Shown: positions 1 to 8,519, counted from the first letter of the stretch. The stretch: DNA of 42,327 nt from an uncultured Acidimicrobiaceae bacterium (GCA_913041415.1 CAJWHS010000013.1:1-42327), one strand, 5' to 3'. A program made the numbers and translations. Notes: generated from the letters alone by a model not told the origin.

Positions 1-187
1 ATTTTTTTCTCATAAATTCCATATTTGGGAATATATGGGATATTATGGGTTTTTAGTTACAGTGTCAATTGATGATTTTCATTATTAATTAATCGTTGAT
101 CGCTTGATTGTTTCCTCATAATAACTTGACATGATACTAAATGTGAAATTAAGAATTTCATAAATCTAAATAGAAAGGAGAAACATT
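1..187 (+). promoter_or_regulatory. AT-rich leader upstream of a pqqA stub, foreign to the rest of the window
   Basis: This stretch is very AT-rich, while everything after about 230 is GC-rich. It contains a -35-like TTGACA at 126-131, no convincing -10 box, and a strong ribosome binding site AAAGGAG at 174-180, seven bases before the ATG at 188. It has the look of a pqqA promoter and leader from a low-GC bacterium. No other gene is visible in it. Its base composition and the broken gene that follows suggest DNA from another genome joined at about 221-230. Confidence 0.6.
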
Positions 188-226
188 ATGTGGACAAAGC
201 CTACAGCTACCGATCTTCGTTTTGGT
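188..226 (+). pseudogene. pqqA: 5' stub of pqqA, cut after about 13 codons
   Basis: Reading from the ATG at 188, the peptide begins MWTKPTATDLRFG. This matches the conserved start of PqqA, the ~23-residue precursor peptide of the redox cofactor pyrroloquinoline quinone. In the family the next residues are FEVTMY, carrying the Glu and Tyr that PqqE/PqqD/PqqF-type enzymes crosslink and process. Here the frame continues into unrelated GC-rich sequence and stops about 30 codons later, so the essential Glu-x-x-x-Tyr is missing. The ribosome binding site is intact, which argues that a real pqqA start was joined to other DNA at 221-230. No other pqq gene is present in the window. Confidence 0.75.
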
Positions 227-1163
227 TCCCATGCTCTTCCCGACCTCGATCAGCCCCAGCAGGGGCCTGACAGCATTCGCAGGCCTCTCTGTGCTGTTTG
301 GGCTCGCCCAGGTTTTGCTCCAGGACTTGCTGATACCTGATCAAGCTCGTTTTAGGTTCGGCATTGCGTTCGAGTCTTTCGTCGGCAACGGCCGACTCCG
401 CGCAACTGGCTTTTTCGCTTCGCCGGCTAGGTATGCAGAGTTTCTTGTCTTTTTGTGCCTGTACGCGCAGCGCTCCTTTCTAACTTCCAGCTCCGCACGT
501 GTGCGTTGGCTGTTGGCTGTGGGATTACTGACTTTCGTCCTGATCAACACATACAGTCGGGCAGCACTGATTGCCCTTGCGGTAGGGACGCTTGTGCAAT
601 CGACGCTGCTTCGTCAACAGATCACGGCTATCCGAGGTATCGGGCGGCTTGGCTACTACGCGTGGATATCAATGCTCGTCTTCGGCGGCGCAGGTAGCCT
701 CGTCTGGGCGCCGGGCTCGGAAGCGACCTTGCTCGACGCCACCTCGTTCGGTGCTCGTCGTCAACACTGGTCGGACGTTCTCGAGACATTGGTTGAAGCC
801 TCGGCGACCGATCTGCTGTTCGGTCAGGGTTTTGCGGCCCGTTTCTCACCTGTCGACCCACGTTATTTCGTCGTCGATAACCTCTACTTGGCGCTAGTGC
901 TGTACTCCGGGCTTGTTGGGTTGGTCTTCTTCGTCTGGATGGTCAGCGCAGCGCTGTCGGCTGCGCGCCGCAACGCCAATTTGGGTCAGCTGACATGCCT
1001 TCTCTCATTGCTTTCTGGTCTCCTTGTGTCAGGGTTTCTAGTGGACAATCACAACACAGTTGGCCTCGTGGTCTTCTGCATGTTTGCCCCGCTCTCGACC
1101 CTCGGGGCCGGCAGGTTGCGTGCTCGTTCTGGGCGCAGAGATAGGTCGGGATCTTTACTGTGA
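227..1163 (+). pseudogene. O-antigen ligase/polymerase-like membrane protein, 5'-truncated at a junction
   Basis: About 310 codons of a hydrophobic protein of the O-antigen ligase/polymerase type (Wzy/WaaL, Wzy_C), which joins or polymerises surface polysaccharide at the membrane. Signs are alternating transmembrane segments, a TGFFASPARYAEF stretch, the typical TYSRAALIALA helix, a polar external loop (FGARRQHW...LLFGQGF) and a final helix block with DNHNTVG. The usual N-terminal helices are missing, because the frame only opens inside the pqqA stub (nominal TTG at 222). The 3' end also looks unnatural: the last ~15 residues are Arg-rich and overlap, in another frame, the tail of a different gene. 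GC content is lower than in the downstream genes. Both ends therefore appear to be junctions. Confidence 0.6.
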
Positions 1164-1275
1164 GATCTTCGACGCCGCTGACCCCACCGCCGGTCCGATC
1201 GCACGGGTCAAGCTCCCCGAGCGCATCTCGTCGGGCACGCACGCCACGTGGGCGCCGGCCTCCCAGCTGACCTGA
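1138..1275 (+). pseudogene. C-terminal fragment of a carotenoid oxygenase (RPE65 family)
   Basis: In the frame ending at the TGA 1273-1275, the last ~45 codons read like the end of a carotenoid oxygenase: EIFDAADPTAGPIARVKLP, then ERISSGTHATW. The family ends with a strand of the form 'vlDA.d...gPiArv.LP.R...g.H..W', and the His of SGTHATW would be the fourth iron ligand of the seven-bladed propeller enzyme that cleaves carotenoid or stilbene double bonds. The ~400 residues that should precede it are absent; upstream is the O-antigen ligase-like sequence. The fragment faces the convergent Ddn-like gene. Identification rests on a short stretch. Confidence 0.5.
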
Positions 1276-1297
1276 ACCGCCGCCTCGGCGCGCCGGA

Positions 1298-1657
1298 TCA
1301 GAGTTCGAAGGTGGCGCGGGTGAGGAAGTCGCCTTCGGTGATGTCGGCGGTGGCCTCACGACGTTCGCCCTTGAGCCAGACGGCGCCGTCGGGGTCGGCC
1401 GCAAGGTTCTTGACCCATTGGGAGTTGCGACGAACGGTCGAGACGTCGATGCGGTTACCGATCCTCGTGGCGACGAGCGGGACTTCGCGTGTCTTGCCGC
1501 TCGTTCGGCCGGTGGTCTCGACTACCACGATGCCGATACCGATTGGCAGGGGAGAGGTGAGGCCTGCCTTGGCGATGGGGCGCACGACCGAATTGAGGGT
1601 GCGGAGACCCTGCCTCACCAGGTCCTTGCGGAGATCGTCGAATCGATGGGGAAGCAC
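1298..1657 (-). CDS. Ddn-like nitroreductase/deazaflavin-dependent oxidoreductase
   Basis: A 119-residue split-barrel protein of the Ddn/F420-dependent nitroreductase-related family. The signature is the strand pair around residues 48-60 (ETTGRTSGKTREVPL), followed by a hydrophobic strand and an NLAADPDGAVWLKG segment. Relatives bind the deazaflavin cofactor F420 and reduce quinones, nitroaromatics or enones; many have no known substrate. The start is a GTG at 1657 without a clear ribosome binding site, so the N-terminus is uncertain. It is slightly short for the family. It stands alone on the minus strand, next to the HpcH/HpaI aldolase gene with a 50-bp gap. The family is typical of actinobacteria that make F420. 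Confidence 0.8.
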   Translation of the reverse strand: MLPHRFDDLRKDLVRQGLRTLNSVVRPIAKAGLTSPLPIGIGIVVVETTGRTSGKTREVPLVATRIGNRIDVSTVRRNSQWVKNLAADPDGAVWLKGERREATADITEGDFLTRATFEL

Positions 1658-1709
1658 TCAGTTAGGCTACGCCGAGTTTGTCGACAGGCCCCGATCGCGT
1701 CGCTGGGCG

Positions 1710-2498
1710 TCAGTAGAGCAAGCCACCGTTGTCGCCATCGCCGGTGAAGTCGGCCCGGGCAGCGGCCAGTGAGGCGGCAGCACCGGCGCCGAGTGCAAGC
1801 TGGTCAGCAGTGGCCGTCACCATGCGAAAGCCCTGCTGGAAGCGTTTCGGGACGAGCGGCCCGGTCGCATGGCAGCCGGGCATGACGCCGACCTTCTGGC
1901 ACTCGTCGATGATCCGTGTGTAGGCCTCGTCGAACGGCGGCGACCCATCGTTGTTCGTCGGCGGGAGATCGAGGGTGAGTGAAAGGTCGGCGGGGCCGAC
2001 GTAGACGGCGTCGATCCCGGGAACCGACAAGATTTCGGGGAGGTTGTCGACGGCCTGCTTGGTCTCGATCATCGGGATGACCGCGATGTTGTTGCGGGCC
2101 CACTCGACATAGTCGTGTCGGCGGATGCGGCCGATGGTCGGCCCGAATGAACGGGAGCCACCGTCCGGGGCGTAACGGCACGCCTTCACCGCTGCCTCGG
2201 CCTCCTCGGGCGTGTTGACCATCGGGATGATGACGCCCTCGGCGCCAGCGTCGAGCATTTTGCCGATGATGCCGGGTTCGTTCCAGGGGACACGGACGAT
2301 CGGGATCGAACCGCCGTGCTCGATTGCGCGAATCAATTCGACGGTGATCTGGTACTCGACGGTGCCGTGTTGGGTGTCGACGCAGACGTAATCGAAGCCT
2401 GCTCTCGCCATGACCTCGGCCGACAGCGTCGCCGGAATCGAGAGCCATCCGCCGACCGCGTTGTCCCCATCGGTCCACATCTGTCGAAGTGTTCGCAT
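1710..2498 (-). CDS. HpcH/HpaI family aldolase
   Basis: A 262-residue class II pyruvate aldolase of the HpcH/HpaI/citrate lyase family (TIM barrel), cleaving a 4-hydroxy-2-oxo acid into pyruvate plus an aldehyde. Visible catalytic positions fit HpaI: Asp41-x-x-His44 (the catalytic His), Arg69 in IVRVPW, the metal ligand Glu145 in IPMIET, and the metal ligand Asp171 in VGPADLSL. The frame stays open upstream, but the ATG at 2498 is where family homology begins. It is divergent from the crotonase gene with a 67-bp gap. Which 2-oxo acid it handles cannot be told. Neighbouring acyl-CoA genes suggest a catabolic role. Confidence 0.87.
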   Translation of the reverse strand: MRTLRQMWTDGDNAVGGWLSIPATLSAEVMARAGFDYVCVDTQHGTVEYQITVELIRAIEHGGSIPIVRVPWNEPGIIGKMLDAGAEGVIIPMVNTPEEAEAAVKACRYAPDGGSRSFGPTIGRIRRHDYVEWARNNIAVIPMIETKQAVDNLPEILSVPGIDAVYVGPADLSLTLDLPPTNNDGSPPFDEAYTRIIDECQKVGVMPGCHATGPLVPKRFQQGFRMVTATADQLALGAGAAASLAAARADFTGDGDNGGLLY

Positions 2499-2565
2499 GT
2501 CCGGATGTCTAGCGCGTCCACGGTGACGATGAAGTCCCCGGGTGCGACGCAGTAACGTCTCAGTC

Positions 2566-3342
2566 ATGAGCTATGAGTGGATTCGGGTCGAACACGCCGG
2601 CGACGTCGCCACGCTGACCCTCGACAACTCCGAGAAGCGCAACGTCCTCGCCTTTGAGACGATGCAGGAGATCACGGCGGCGCTCCGTGAGATCGGCGAG
2701 ACCGATGCTCTTGGCGTAATCATCGCGGCCAAGGGTCCGGTGTTCTCTGCCGGTCACAACTTCGGCGACATGCTTGGCTCCTCTGAGGAGGAGGTGCGGG
2801 CACTGTTCGACGTGTGCACAGAAATGATGACTCTCATCCAGGCACTTCCCCAGGTCGTGATCGCCCGGGTGCACGCGCTTGCCACGGCTGCGGGATGCCA
2901 GCTCGTGTCGATGTGCGATCTCGCCGTTGCCGGCGAGTCGGCGGCCTTCGCTGCCCCTGGCGGCAAGGGTGGTCTGTTCTGCCACACGCCCATGGTCGGC
3001 ATCGCTCGGGCCGTCGGCCGAAAGCGGGGCCTCGAGATGGCGCTGATCGGCGAACCGATCGACGCCCACACCGCCGCCGACTGGGGTCTCGTCAACCGGG
3101 TCGTCGCCGACGACGCCCTTGTCGACGCGACCAACGAACTCATGCGTCGCGCCACTCGGGGCTCGGCCACCTCGAAGGCGCTCGGCAAGCAGACCTACTA
3201 CGCCCAGATCGACATGGCTCAGGGCGCGGCCTACGACTTCGCCTCCGGTGTCATGACGGCTGGTGCTGTTGCTCCGGACGGCCAGGAGGGCATCGCCGCT
3301 TTCGTGGAGAAGCGGCGTCCCGAATTTGGGCTTCGTCGCTGA
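2566..3342 (+). CDS. Enoyl-CoA hydratase/isomerase (crotonase) family protein
   Basis: A 258-residue crotonase-fold protein that should bind an acyl-CoA thioester. The two oxyanion-hole segments are present: SAGHNFGD (61-68) and ATAAGCQL (106-113, Gly110). After GESAAFAAP, hydratases normally carry a catalytic Glu in a P-E-[IVL] motif, but this protein reads P-G-G at 131-133. The following AVGRKRGLEMALIGEPI block is typical of the superfamily. The pattern resembles the ECHDC3-like branch (a GLFCxTP segment), whose function is poorly defined. Classical hydration activity is doubtful; isomerase or thioesterase-like chemistry is possible. The ATG at 2566 is the natural start. The DUF3291 gene follows after 10 bp, probably in the same transcript. 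Confidence 0.87.
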   Translation: MSYEWIRVEHAGDVATLTLDNSEKRNVLAFETMQEITAALREIGETDALGVIIAAKGPVFSAGHNFGDMLGSSEEEVRALFDVCTEMMTLIQALPQVVIARVHALATAAGCQLVSMCDLAVAGESAAFAAPGGKGGLFCHTPMVGIARAVGRKRGLEMALIGEPIDAHTAADWGLVNRVVADDALVDATNELMRRATRGSATSKALGKQTYYAQIDMAQGAAYDFASGVMTAGAVAPDGQEGIAAFVEKRRPEFGLRR

Positions 3343-3352
3343 GTCATCAGCC

Positions 3353-3805
3353 ATGAGTGGCTGGCAACTCGCTCAGTTCAACGTCGCCACTGCGAAGTTC
3401 GACGACGACGATTCGCGTCTGGCCGAGTTCATCGACAACCTTGACCGGCTCAACTGGCTTGGCGACGAGTCGCCGGGATCGGTGTGGCGGTTCCAGAGCG
3501 AGACCGGTCGCTCCGTCGACGTGAAGGCCTTCGACAACCCGCGCATCCTCTTGAACATCACGGTTTGGGACGACCTCGAGTCGCTCTGGAACTATGTCTA
3601 CAAGACCGATCATGTCGAATTTCTCCGCCGTCGCCGGGAGTGGTTCGAGGTCGATGCCGAACCGGTGCACGTCATGTGGTGGGTGCCCGAAGGCCACCGT
3701 CCGACGCCTGCCGAGGGCATTGCACGACTCGAACACCTCCGTGCTCACGGATCTTCACCTCATGCGTTCTCGTTTCGCGACAACTACGAACCGCCTGCCG
3801 GATGA
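3353..3805 (+). CDS. DUF3291 family protein
   Basis: A 150-residue soluble protein of the DUF3291 family, recognised from the opening WQLAQFNVA, the central LNWLGDESPGSVWRFQSE segment and NITVWDDLESLWNYVYKTDHVEFLRRRREWF. It looks like a dimeric alpha/beta barrel of the antibiotic-biosynthesis-monooxygenase type, with a conserved His and many aromatic residues. No catalytic function is established. The ATG at 3353 lies 10 bp after the crotonase stop, so the two genes are probably co-transcribed. Relatives often sit beside metabolic enzymes without a fixed partner. Confidence 0.82.
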   Translation: MSGWQLAQFNVATAKFDDDDSRLAEFIDNLDRLNWLGDESPGSVWRFQSETGRSVDVKAFDNPRILLNITVWDDLESLWNYVYKTDHVEFLRRRREWFEVDAEPVHVMWWVPEGHRPTPAEGIARLEHLRAHGSSPHAFSFRDNYEPPAG

Positions 3806-3829
3806 GCACGCTCGACCAGGCGATTGCTT

Positions 3830-3854
3830 TCACGCACGACACGTTGTTGCGTGA
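3830..3854. terminator. Hairpin between convergent genes
   Basis: The arms TCACGCA (3830-3836) and TGCGTGA (3848-3854) form a perfect 7-bp stem with an 11-base loop. It lies in the 108-bp gap between the DUF3291 gene and the convergent acyl-CoA dehydrogenase gene. Position and symmetry suit a bidirectional terminator, but there is no T-run on either side. Confidence 0.3.
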
Positions 3855-3913
3855 TCCCCTCGAGTCGGTATCACGGCCGTCGCCTTCTCGCTTGTGCCCC
3901 GGTGTGACAGGCC

Positions 3914-5056
3914 TCAGGCGTAGGAGCGCTTGGCGACCTCTTCGAGCATGACTTCGGTGGCGCCGCCACCGATCGGCAGGATGCGGGCGTCTCGGTACAT
4001 GCGTTCGATCGCGGACTCGCGCATGTAGCCCATGCCGCCGTGGAACTGGACACAGTCGTACATGACCTGATTCACGACCTCGCAGCCCCAGGCCTTCACG
4101 CCCGACATCGCCTTCACATTGTCCTGGCCGGCGTCGTGCATCCACGCTGCGTGATACATCGAGGCGCGAACGGCATCGACCTTTGCCTGGTTCATCGCCA
4201 TGCGCTGGCGAATGGCGCCGAGGTCGAAGAGATGACCACCGAATGCCTTGCGCTCCTGGGTGTAGGCGTTGGTCATGTCGATCGCGGCCTGTGCGGCACC
4301 AATCCCCATGCCCACGAGCACCATGCGCTCGTTTTGGAAGTTCTTCATCGTCTCGTAGAACCCGCGATGCACGGTGCCGAGCACCTGCTCGTCGGAGACC
4401 CACACGTCGTCAAGGATCAGTTCGGCCGTATCGGAACAACGCCACCCGTGCTTGTCGAGTTTGTTGGCGACAGAGAAGCCCTCCGTGCCGGCGGGCACAA
4501 GGAACATTGTGATGCCGTACTTGTTCTCAAGATCGGTCCGGGCGGCGACGATCGTCAGGTCGCCGTAGACCGCGTTGGTGATGTAAATCTTCCGGCCGTT
4601 GATCCGCCAGCCGTCTCCGTCCTTGACCGCCGCCGTCCGCATGCCAGCCACATCCGAACCGGCGTCAGGCTCAGATACACCGATCGAGAAGATCGCTTCA
4701 CCGGCGAGCATTTTCGGCACCCACTCGGCCAACTGTGCGTCATTACCCGAGTTGATGAGGTGTGGACCGGCCATGTCGGTGTGCACGAGCACGGTGACGT
4801 CGAAGCCGGCGAAGGTCGAGGCCCCGAGTGCCTCGGAGAAGGTGGCTGAAGCGAGCATGCCGAGACCGAGCCCACCGTGCTCCTTGGGGACCCGCAGGCC
4901 AAACATGCCGAGCTCGCCCATCTGTTGCAGGACCTCGCGCGGGACCTTGCCTGCCTCCTCCCAGGCATCGCCGTGCGGCGTGACCTCCTTGGCGACGAAG
5001 TCGACGGTTTGCTCATAGATCGCTTCGAGCTCATCGGTCATGTAGGCGTTACGCAT
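3914..5056 (-). CDS. Acyl-CoA dehydrogenase, LCAD/isovaleryl-CoA type
   Basis: A 380-residue flavoprotein that desaturates an acyl-CoA at C2-C3 and passes electrons to electron-transfer flavoprotein. The FAD/substrate motif GVSEPDAGSD lies at 126-135 and a KIYITNA strand at 156-162. In MCAD-type enzymes the catalytic Glu is in a C-terminal YEGT motif; here that place reads IGGGATE. Instead a Glu sits at 243 in FQNERM, the position used by isovaleryl-CoA and long-chain dehydrogenases. With the carboxylase genes upstream, a branched substrate such as isovaleryl-CoA is plausible. The ATG at 5056 has GAGGAG a few bases before it and overlaps the carboxylase stop by 8 bp, so it is translationally coupled. 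Confidence 0.9.
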   Translation of the reverse strand: MRNAYMTDELEAIYEQTVDFVAKEVTPHGDAWEEAGKVPREVLQQMGELGMFGLRVPKEHGGLGLGMLASATFSEALGASTFAGFDVTVLVHTDMAGPHLINSGNDAQLAEWVPKMLAGEAIFSIGVSEPDAGSDVAGMRTAAVKDGDGWRINGRKIYITNAVYGDLTIVAARTDLENKYGITMFLVPAGTEGFSVANKLDKHGWRCSDTAELILDDVWVSDEQVLGTVHRGFYETMKNFQNERMVLVGMGIGAAQAAIDMTNAYTQERKAFGGHLFDLGAIRQRMAMNQAKVDAVRASMYHAAWMHDAGQDNVKAMSGVKAWGCEVVNQVMYDCVQFHGGMGYMRESAIERMYRDARILPIGGGATEVMLEEVAKRSYA

Positions 5057-6884
5057 CTTCGGTCTCCTCAGGGTGTTCGAATGTGATCAGGATCTGGTTG
5101 GTATCCACGTGATCGCCGGGCGCAATGCGCACCTCTGCGACGACACCTGGACCGCCCGCGGTCAGGGTGTGGAGCATCTTCATCGCCTCGATGACGACGG
5201 TCGGGTCGGTGCCGTCGACAACCTGCCCTGGCTCGACATGTACCTCTGCGACGACGGCCGGGAATGGCGCAACGACCGCATTGGCCGCGCCGTGGGATCC
5301 GGCGGAATCGGGGGCCCAGTGCTCAGAACGGGAAAGGCGGCTGAACGTATGGCTCTGGCCTCGAACGTTGACTACGCCGTCGATGGCCGTGCCAGCGACG
5401 GGCTCGACCTCGTGGACGTTGCCGTGGAGGTCGCGCATGGCAACGGTACGGCTCGGCCGATGCGGGGTGAACCGTCGATCGCCTGCGCCCCATGGGCCGG
5501 AACCGGGCGCGCGGTAAGCGGCGACGGCAGCCGCCTCCAGCACGCCATAGTCGACGGGAAGCTCCGTCTCGTCGAGAAAGCGAGTGGTGATGCGGCCAGC
5601 TCGAAACTCGGGACGGTCGATCAGCCAGCGGTGGAAACCGCCGTTGGTGACGACACCGCCGAGAAGAAGTCGGTCGAGCCCGGCGCGAAGACGGGCGATG
5701 GTCGCCTCACGCGTCAAGGCGTGCACGATGAGCTTGGCGATCATCGGGTCGTAGTGCGGCGTAATCGTGGAGCCATTCTCGATCGCAGAGTCCCACCGGA
5801 TCGAGTCCGGAACGTCGAGCACGGTGACCCGCCCGATCTGCGGTGCAAAGTCGTTGGTAGCGTCCTCGGTGTTGATACGCACCTCGATCGCGTGACCGGA
5901 GAAGGCCACCGAGTCCTGCGCAACGCCGAGCGGCAGCGAGGTCGCCGCTCTTATCTGGAGCTCGACTAGGTCCAGGCCGGTGATCGCTTCGGTGACCGGG
6001 TGTTCGACCTGGAGCCGGGTATTCATCTCAAGGAAGAAGTAGTCGCCGGTCTCATCGTCGACGACGAACTCGACGGTTCCCGTCGAGTCGTAGCCGATCG
6101 ACTCGGCGAGTCGAACCGCAGCGGTGCGCAGCCCGGTCTCGGTCGAATCGGGCAGGTTCGGTGCGGGCGCCTCTTCGACCAGCTTCTGATAGCGGCGCTG
6201 CACCGAACATTCGCGGGTACCGAGCTCGATGACCGTGCCGTGCTTGTCGCCGACGACCTGAACCTCTACGTGGCGGGGCCGAAGAATGTATCGCTCGACG
6301 ATGACGCGTCCGTCGCCGAACGAGCGCGTGGCTTCGGTGACTGCCTCGTTGAGGGCTTGGGCGAAGTGGGCCGGCGTCTCGGCGATGCGGATGCCTTTAC
6401 CGCCGCCACCGGCAGCAGCCTTCACGAGAACGGGGTAACCAATGCGTTCGGCCGCCGCAGCGAGATCATCTGGCTCCTGGGAGTCAGAGAAGCCCGGGAT
6501 GATCGGCACGCGAGCTTCGGCAGCGAGGCGGCGAGCCTCGATCTTGGAGCCCATGGTGGCGATCGCCTCAGGCTTGGGTCCGATCCAGACCAGACCGGCG
6601 TCAAGGACGGCCTGGGCGAAGTCGGCGTTCTCGGAGAGAAAGCCGTAGCCGGGGTGGACGGCATCGGCGCCGGTCTCGGCGCAGGCGGCGAGGAGTTGCT
6701 CGCTCGACAGGTATGACTCGGCGAGCGAGGCTGGGCCGATACGGACAGCGTGGTCGGCGTCAGCGACGAACGGTGCCGTGGCGTCGGGGTCGGCGTACAC
6801 CGCGATGGTCTCGTGTCCGAGTCGCTTGGCGCTGCGGATGACTCGCCGGGCGATCTCGCCTCGGTTGGCGATGAGGATTCGCAT
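5049..6884 (-). CDS. Acyl-CoA carboxylase biotin-carboxylase/BCCP subunit (MCC alpha type)
   Basis: A 611-residue subunit that carboxylates its own biotin using ATP and bicarbonate. It opens with the biotin carboxylase motif MRILIANRGEIARRVIR, has the ATP-grasp glycine loop AAGGGGKGIRI (157-167), and EMNTRLQVEHPVTE at the active site. A BCCP domain closes it, with the biotinylated Lys569 in EAMKM. Length and layout match MccA/AccA3-like alpha subunits. GTG-ATG starts lie at 6887/6884; the ATG begins the conserved sequence. It is 12 bp from the carboxyltransferase stop and overlaps the dehydrogenase start, so it is the third gene of a TetR-controlled operon. The substrate may be 3-methylcrotonyl-, geranyl- or propionyl-CoA; the beta subunit favours methylcrotonyl-CoA. 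Confidence 0.93.
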   Translation of the reverse strand: MRILIANRGEIARRVIRSAKRLGHETIAVYADPDATAPFVADADHAVRIGPASLAESYLSSEQLLAACAETGADAVHPGYGFLSENADFAQAVLDAGLVWIGPKPEAIATMGSKIEARRLAAEARVPIIPGFSDSQEPDDLAAAAERIGYPVLVKAAAGGGGKGIRIAETPAHFAQALNEAVTEATRSFGDGRVIVERYILRPRHVEVQVVGDKHGTVIELGTRECSVQRRYQKLVEEAPAPNLPDSTETGLRTAAVRLAESIGYDSTGTVEFVVDDETGDYFFLEMNTRLQVEHPVTEAITGLDLVELQIRAATSLPLGVAQDSVAFSGHAIEVRINTEDATNDFAPQIGRVTVLDVPDSIRWDSAIENGSTITPHYDPMIAKLIVHALTREATIARLRAGLDRLLLGGVVTNGGFHRWLIDRPEFRAGRITTRFLDETELPVDYGVLEAAAVAAYRAPGSGPWGAGDRRFTPHRPSRTVAMRDLHGNVHEVEPVAGTAIDGVVNVRGQSHTFSRLSRSEHWAPDSAGSHGAANAVVAPFPAVVAEVHVEPGQVVDGTDPTVVIEAMKMLHTLTAGGPGVVAEVRIAPGDHVDTNQILITFEHPEETEDA

Positions 6885-6896
6885 CACTCCATCACC

Positions 6897-8519
6897 TCAC
6901 ATCCGGTAGACGAGACCGGGCCCTGGCTCGGGCTCCGGCTGACGGGCGGCCACGGCAAGACACAGGCCAAGCGCATCGCGGGTATCGACAGGATCGATCA
7001 GGCCATCGTCCCAGAGGCGGCTGGTGGCGTAGTACGGATCGGACTGGGTCTCGTATTGGCCACGGACCTCGGCCCGCAGCGAAGCGATCTCCTCATCTGT
7101 CGTCTCGGCGCCCTTCAGGCCGGCGAGACGGATATCGACCAGCACCGTCTCGGCGGTATCGGCCGCCATGGTGGCGATGCGACTGTTGGGCCAGGCGAAC
7201 AGCATGCGGGGGTTGAAACCGCGGCCGCACATGCCGTAATTGCCGGCGCCGTACGCGCCACCGGTCAGCACCGTGTACTTCGGGACGGTGGCGTTGGCGA
7301 CGGCCGCGACCATCTTCGCTCCGTTCTTCGCGATGCCGCCGACCTCGGAGTCGCGACCGACCATGTAGCCCGACGTGTTCTGCAGGAACAGGAGCGGGAT
7401 ACGGCGCTGCTCGCAGAGTTCGATGAAGTGGGTGGCCTTGAGGGCCGATTCGCTGAAGATGATGCCGTTATTGGCGATGATTCCGACGATGTGGCCATGA
7501 ATGCGGGCGAAACCGGTGACGATCGACTCGCCCCATTCGGGCTTGAACGGGGAGAAGTTCGAACCGTCGACGATCCGGGCGATTATCTCGGTGGCGTCGA
7601 ACGGGATGCGGTCGTCGGCTGAGACGATGCCGTACAACTCGTCGGCGGCGTACGCCGGCGGCTCGGTCTCGGTGATGTCCATCCAGTCGCGTGGGGAGTC
7701 GACCCGGCGCTGGTTGGTGGTGGCGCAGATTTCGCGGAGCTTGCCGTAGGCCTCAGCCTCCGTGGCGGCCATGTAGTCCGAAACGCCCGAGAGGCGAGTG
7801 TGGAGTTCGGCGCCGCCGAGATCGTCGGGCTCGATGATCTCGCCGAGCGCCGCCTTCACGATCGGTGGGCCGCCGAGGAAGATGCGACCGATGCCCTCCA
7901 CCATGATCACCTCGTCGCTGAGCGCGGGGACGTAGGCGCCGCCGGCAGTGCAGCCGCCAAGGACGACCGAGAGCTGGGGTAGGCCTTTCGCCGAGAGGCG
8001 GGCCTGACGGTAGAAGCTGCCGCCGAAGTGATCCTTGTCGGGAAAGATTTCGTCCTGCAGCGGAAGGAACGCACCACCTGAGTCGACGAGGTAGATCACG
8101 CCGAGACCGTTCTCCTCGGCAATCTCCTGGGCCCGAACGTGTTTCTTGATCGCAACGGGGACGAGGGAGCCGCCCTTGACGGTCGCGTCGTTGGCGATGA
8201 ACACCCAGGGCACGCCGTGCACGACCCCGATGCCGGTGACGATGCCGCCACCCGGCACGTCGTCGTCGTACTGGCCGAAGCCGGACAGGGTGGAGAACTC
8301 GAGGAACGCCGACTCGTGGTCGGTGACCATGTCGATCCGGTCGCGGACGAGCACCTTCCCGCGGGACAGGTGGCGTTCGATTGAGCGCTTCCGTCCGTGG
8401 CCGCCGTCGATGGCGATCTGTTGGCGTTCACGGAGGGTGGCGACCATGGCCTCGTAGGCTGCTCGGTTCTCGGCGTACTGGGCCGAGCCGGTGTCGATCC
8501 GGGATTCGATGTGCCTCAT
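6897..8519 (-). CDS. Acyl-CoA carboxylase carboxyltransferase subunit (MCC beta type)
   Basis: A 540-residue carboxyltransferase (two crotonase-like domains) that moves CO2 from carboxybiotin to an acyl-CoA. Family marks are RHLSRGKVLVRDRID near the N-terminus, VDSGGAFLPLQDEIFPD, the oxyanion glycines of GGCTAGGAYVPALSDE, and the second-domain motifs FLQNTSGYMVG and GGAYGAGNYGMCGRGFNPRMLFAWPNSRI. The GNYGMCGR...P-R...WPN pattern is that of methylcrotonyl/geranyl-CoA carboxylase beta subunits rather than propionyl-CoA ones. The ATG at 8519 overlaps the TetR stop as ATGA. With the alpha subunit and an isovaleryl-type dehydrogenase this would cover two steps of leucine/isovalerate breakdown. HMG-CoA lyase is not in the window. 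Confidence 0.92.
   Translation of the reverse strand: MRHIESRIDTGSAQYAENRAAYEAMVATLRERQQIAIDGGHGRKRSIERHLSRGKVLVRDRIDMVTDHESAFLEFSTLSGFGQYDDDVPGGGIVTGIGVVHGVPWVFIANDATVKGGSLVPVAIKKHVRAQEIAEENGLGVIYLVDSGGAFLPLQDEIFPDKDHFGGSFYRQARLSAKGLPQLSVVLGGCTAGGAYVPALSDEVIMVEGIGRIFLGGPPIVKAALGEIIEPDDLGGAELHTRLSGVSDYMAATEAEAYGKLREICATTNQRRVDSPRDWMDITETEPPAYAADELYGIVSADDRIPFDATEIIARIVDGSNFSPFKPEWGESIVTGFARIHGHIVGIIANNGIIFSESALKATHFIELCEQRRIPLLFLQNTSGYMVGRDSEVGGIAKNGAKMVAAVANATVPKYTVLTGGAYGAGNYGMCGRGFNPRMLFAWPNSRIATMAADTAETVLVDIRLAGLKGAETTDEEIASLRAEVRGQYETQSDPYYATSRLWDDGLIDPVDTRDALGLCLAVAARQPEPEPGPGLVYRM

Noticed and set aside
3802-3951. ATGA-coupled frame MSTLDQAIAFTHDTLL... after DUF3291, a possible gene stub
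   Set aside because: No family could be recognised and it soon runs antisense into the dehydrogenase gene; the region is better explained by a hairpin between convergent genes.
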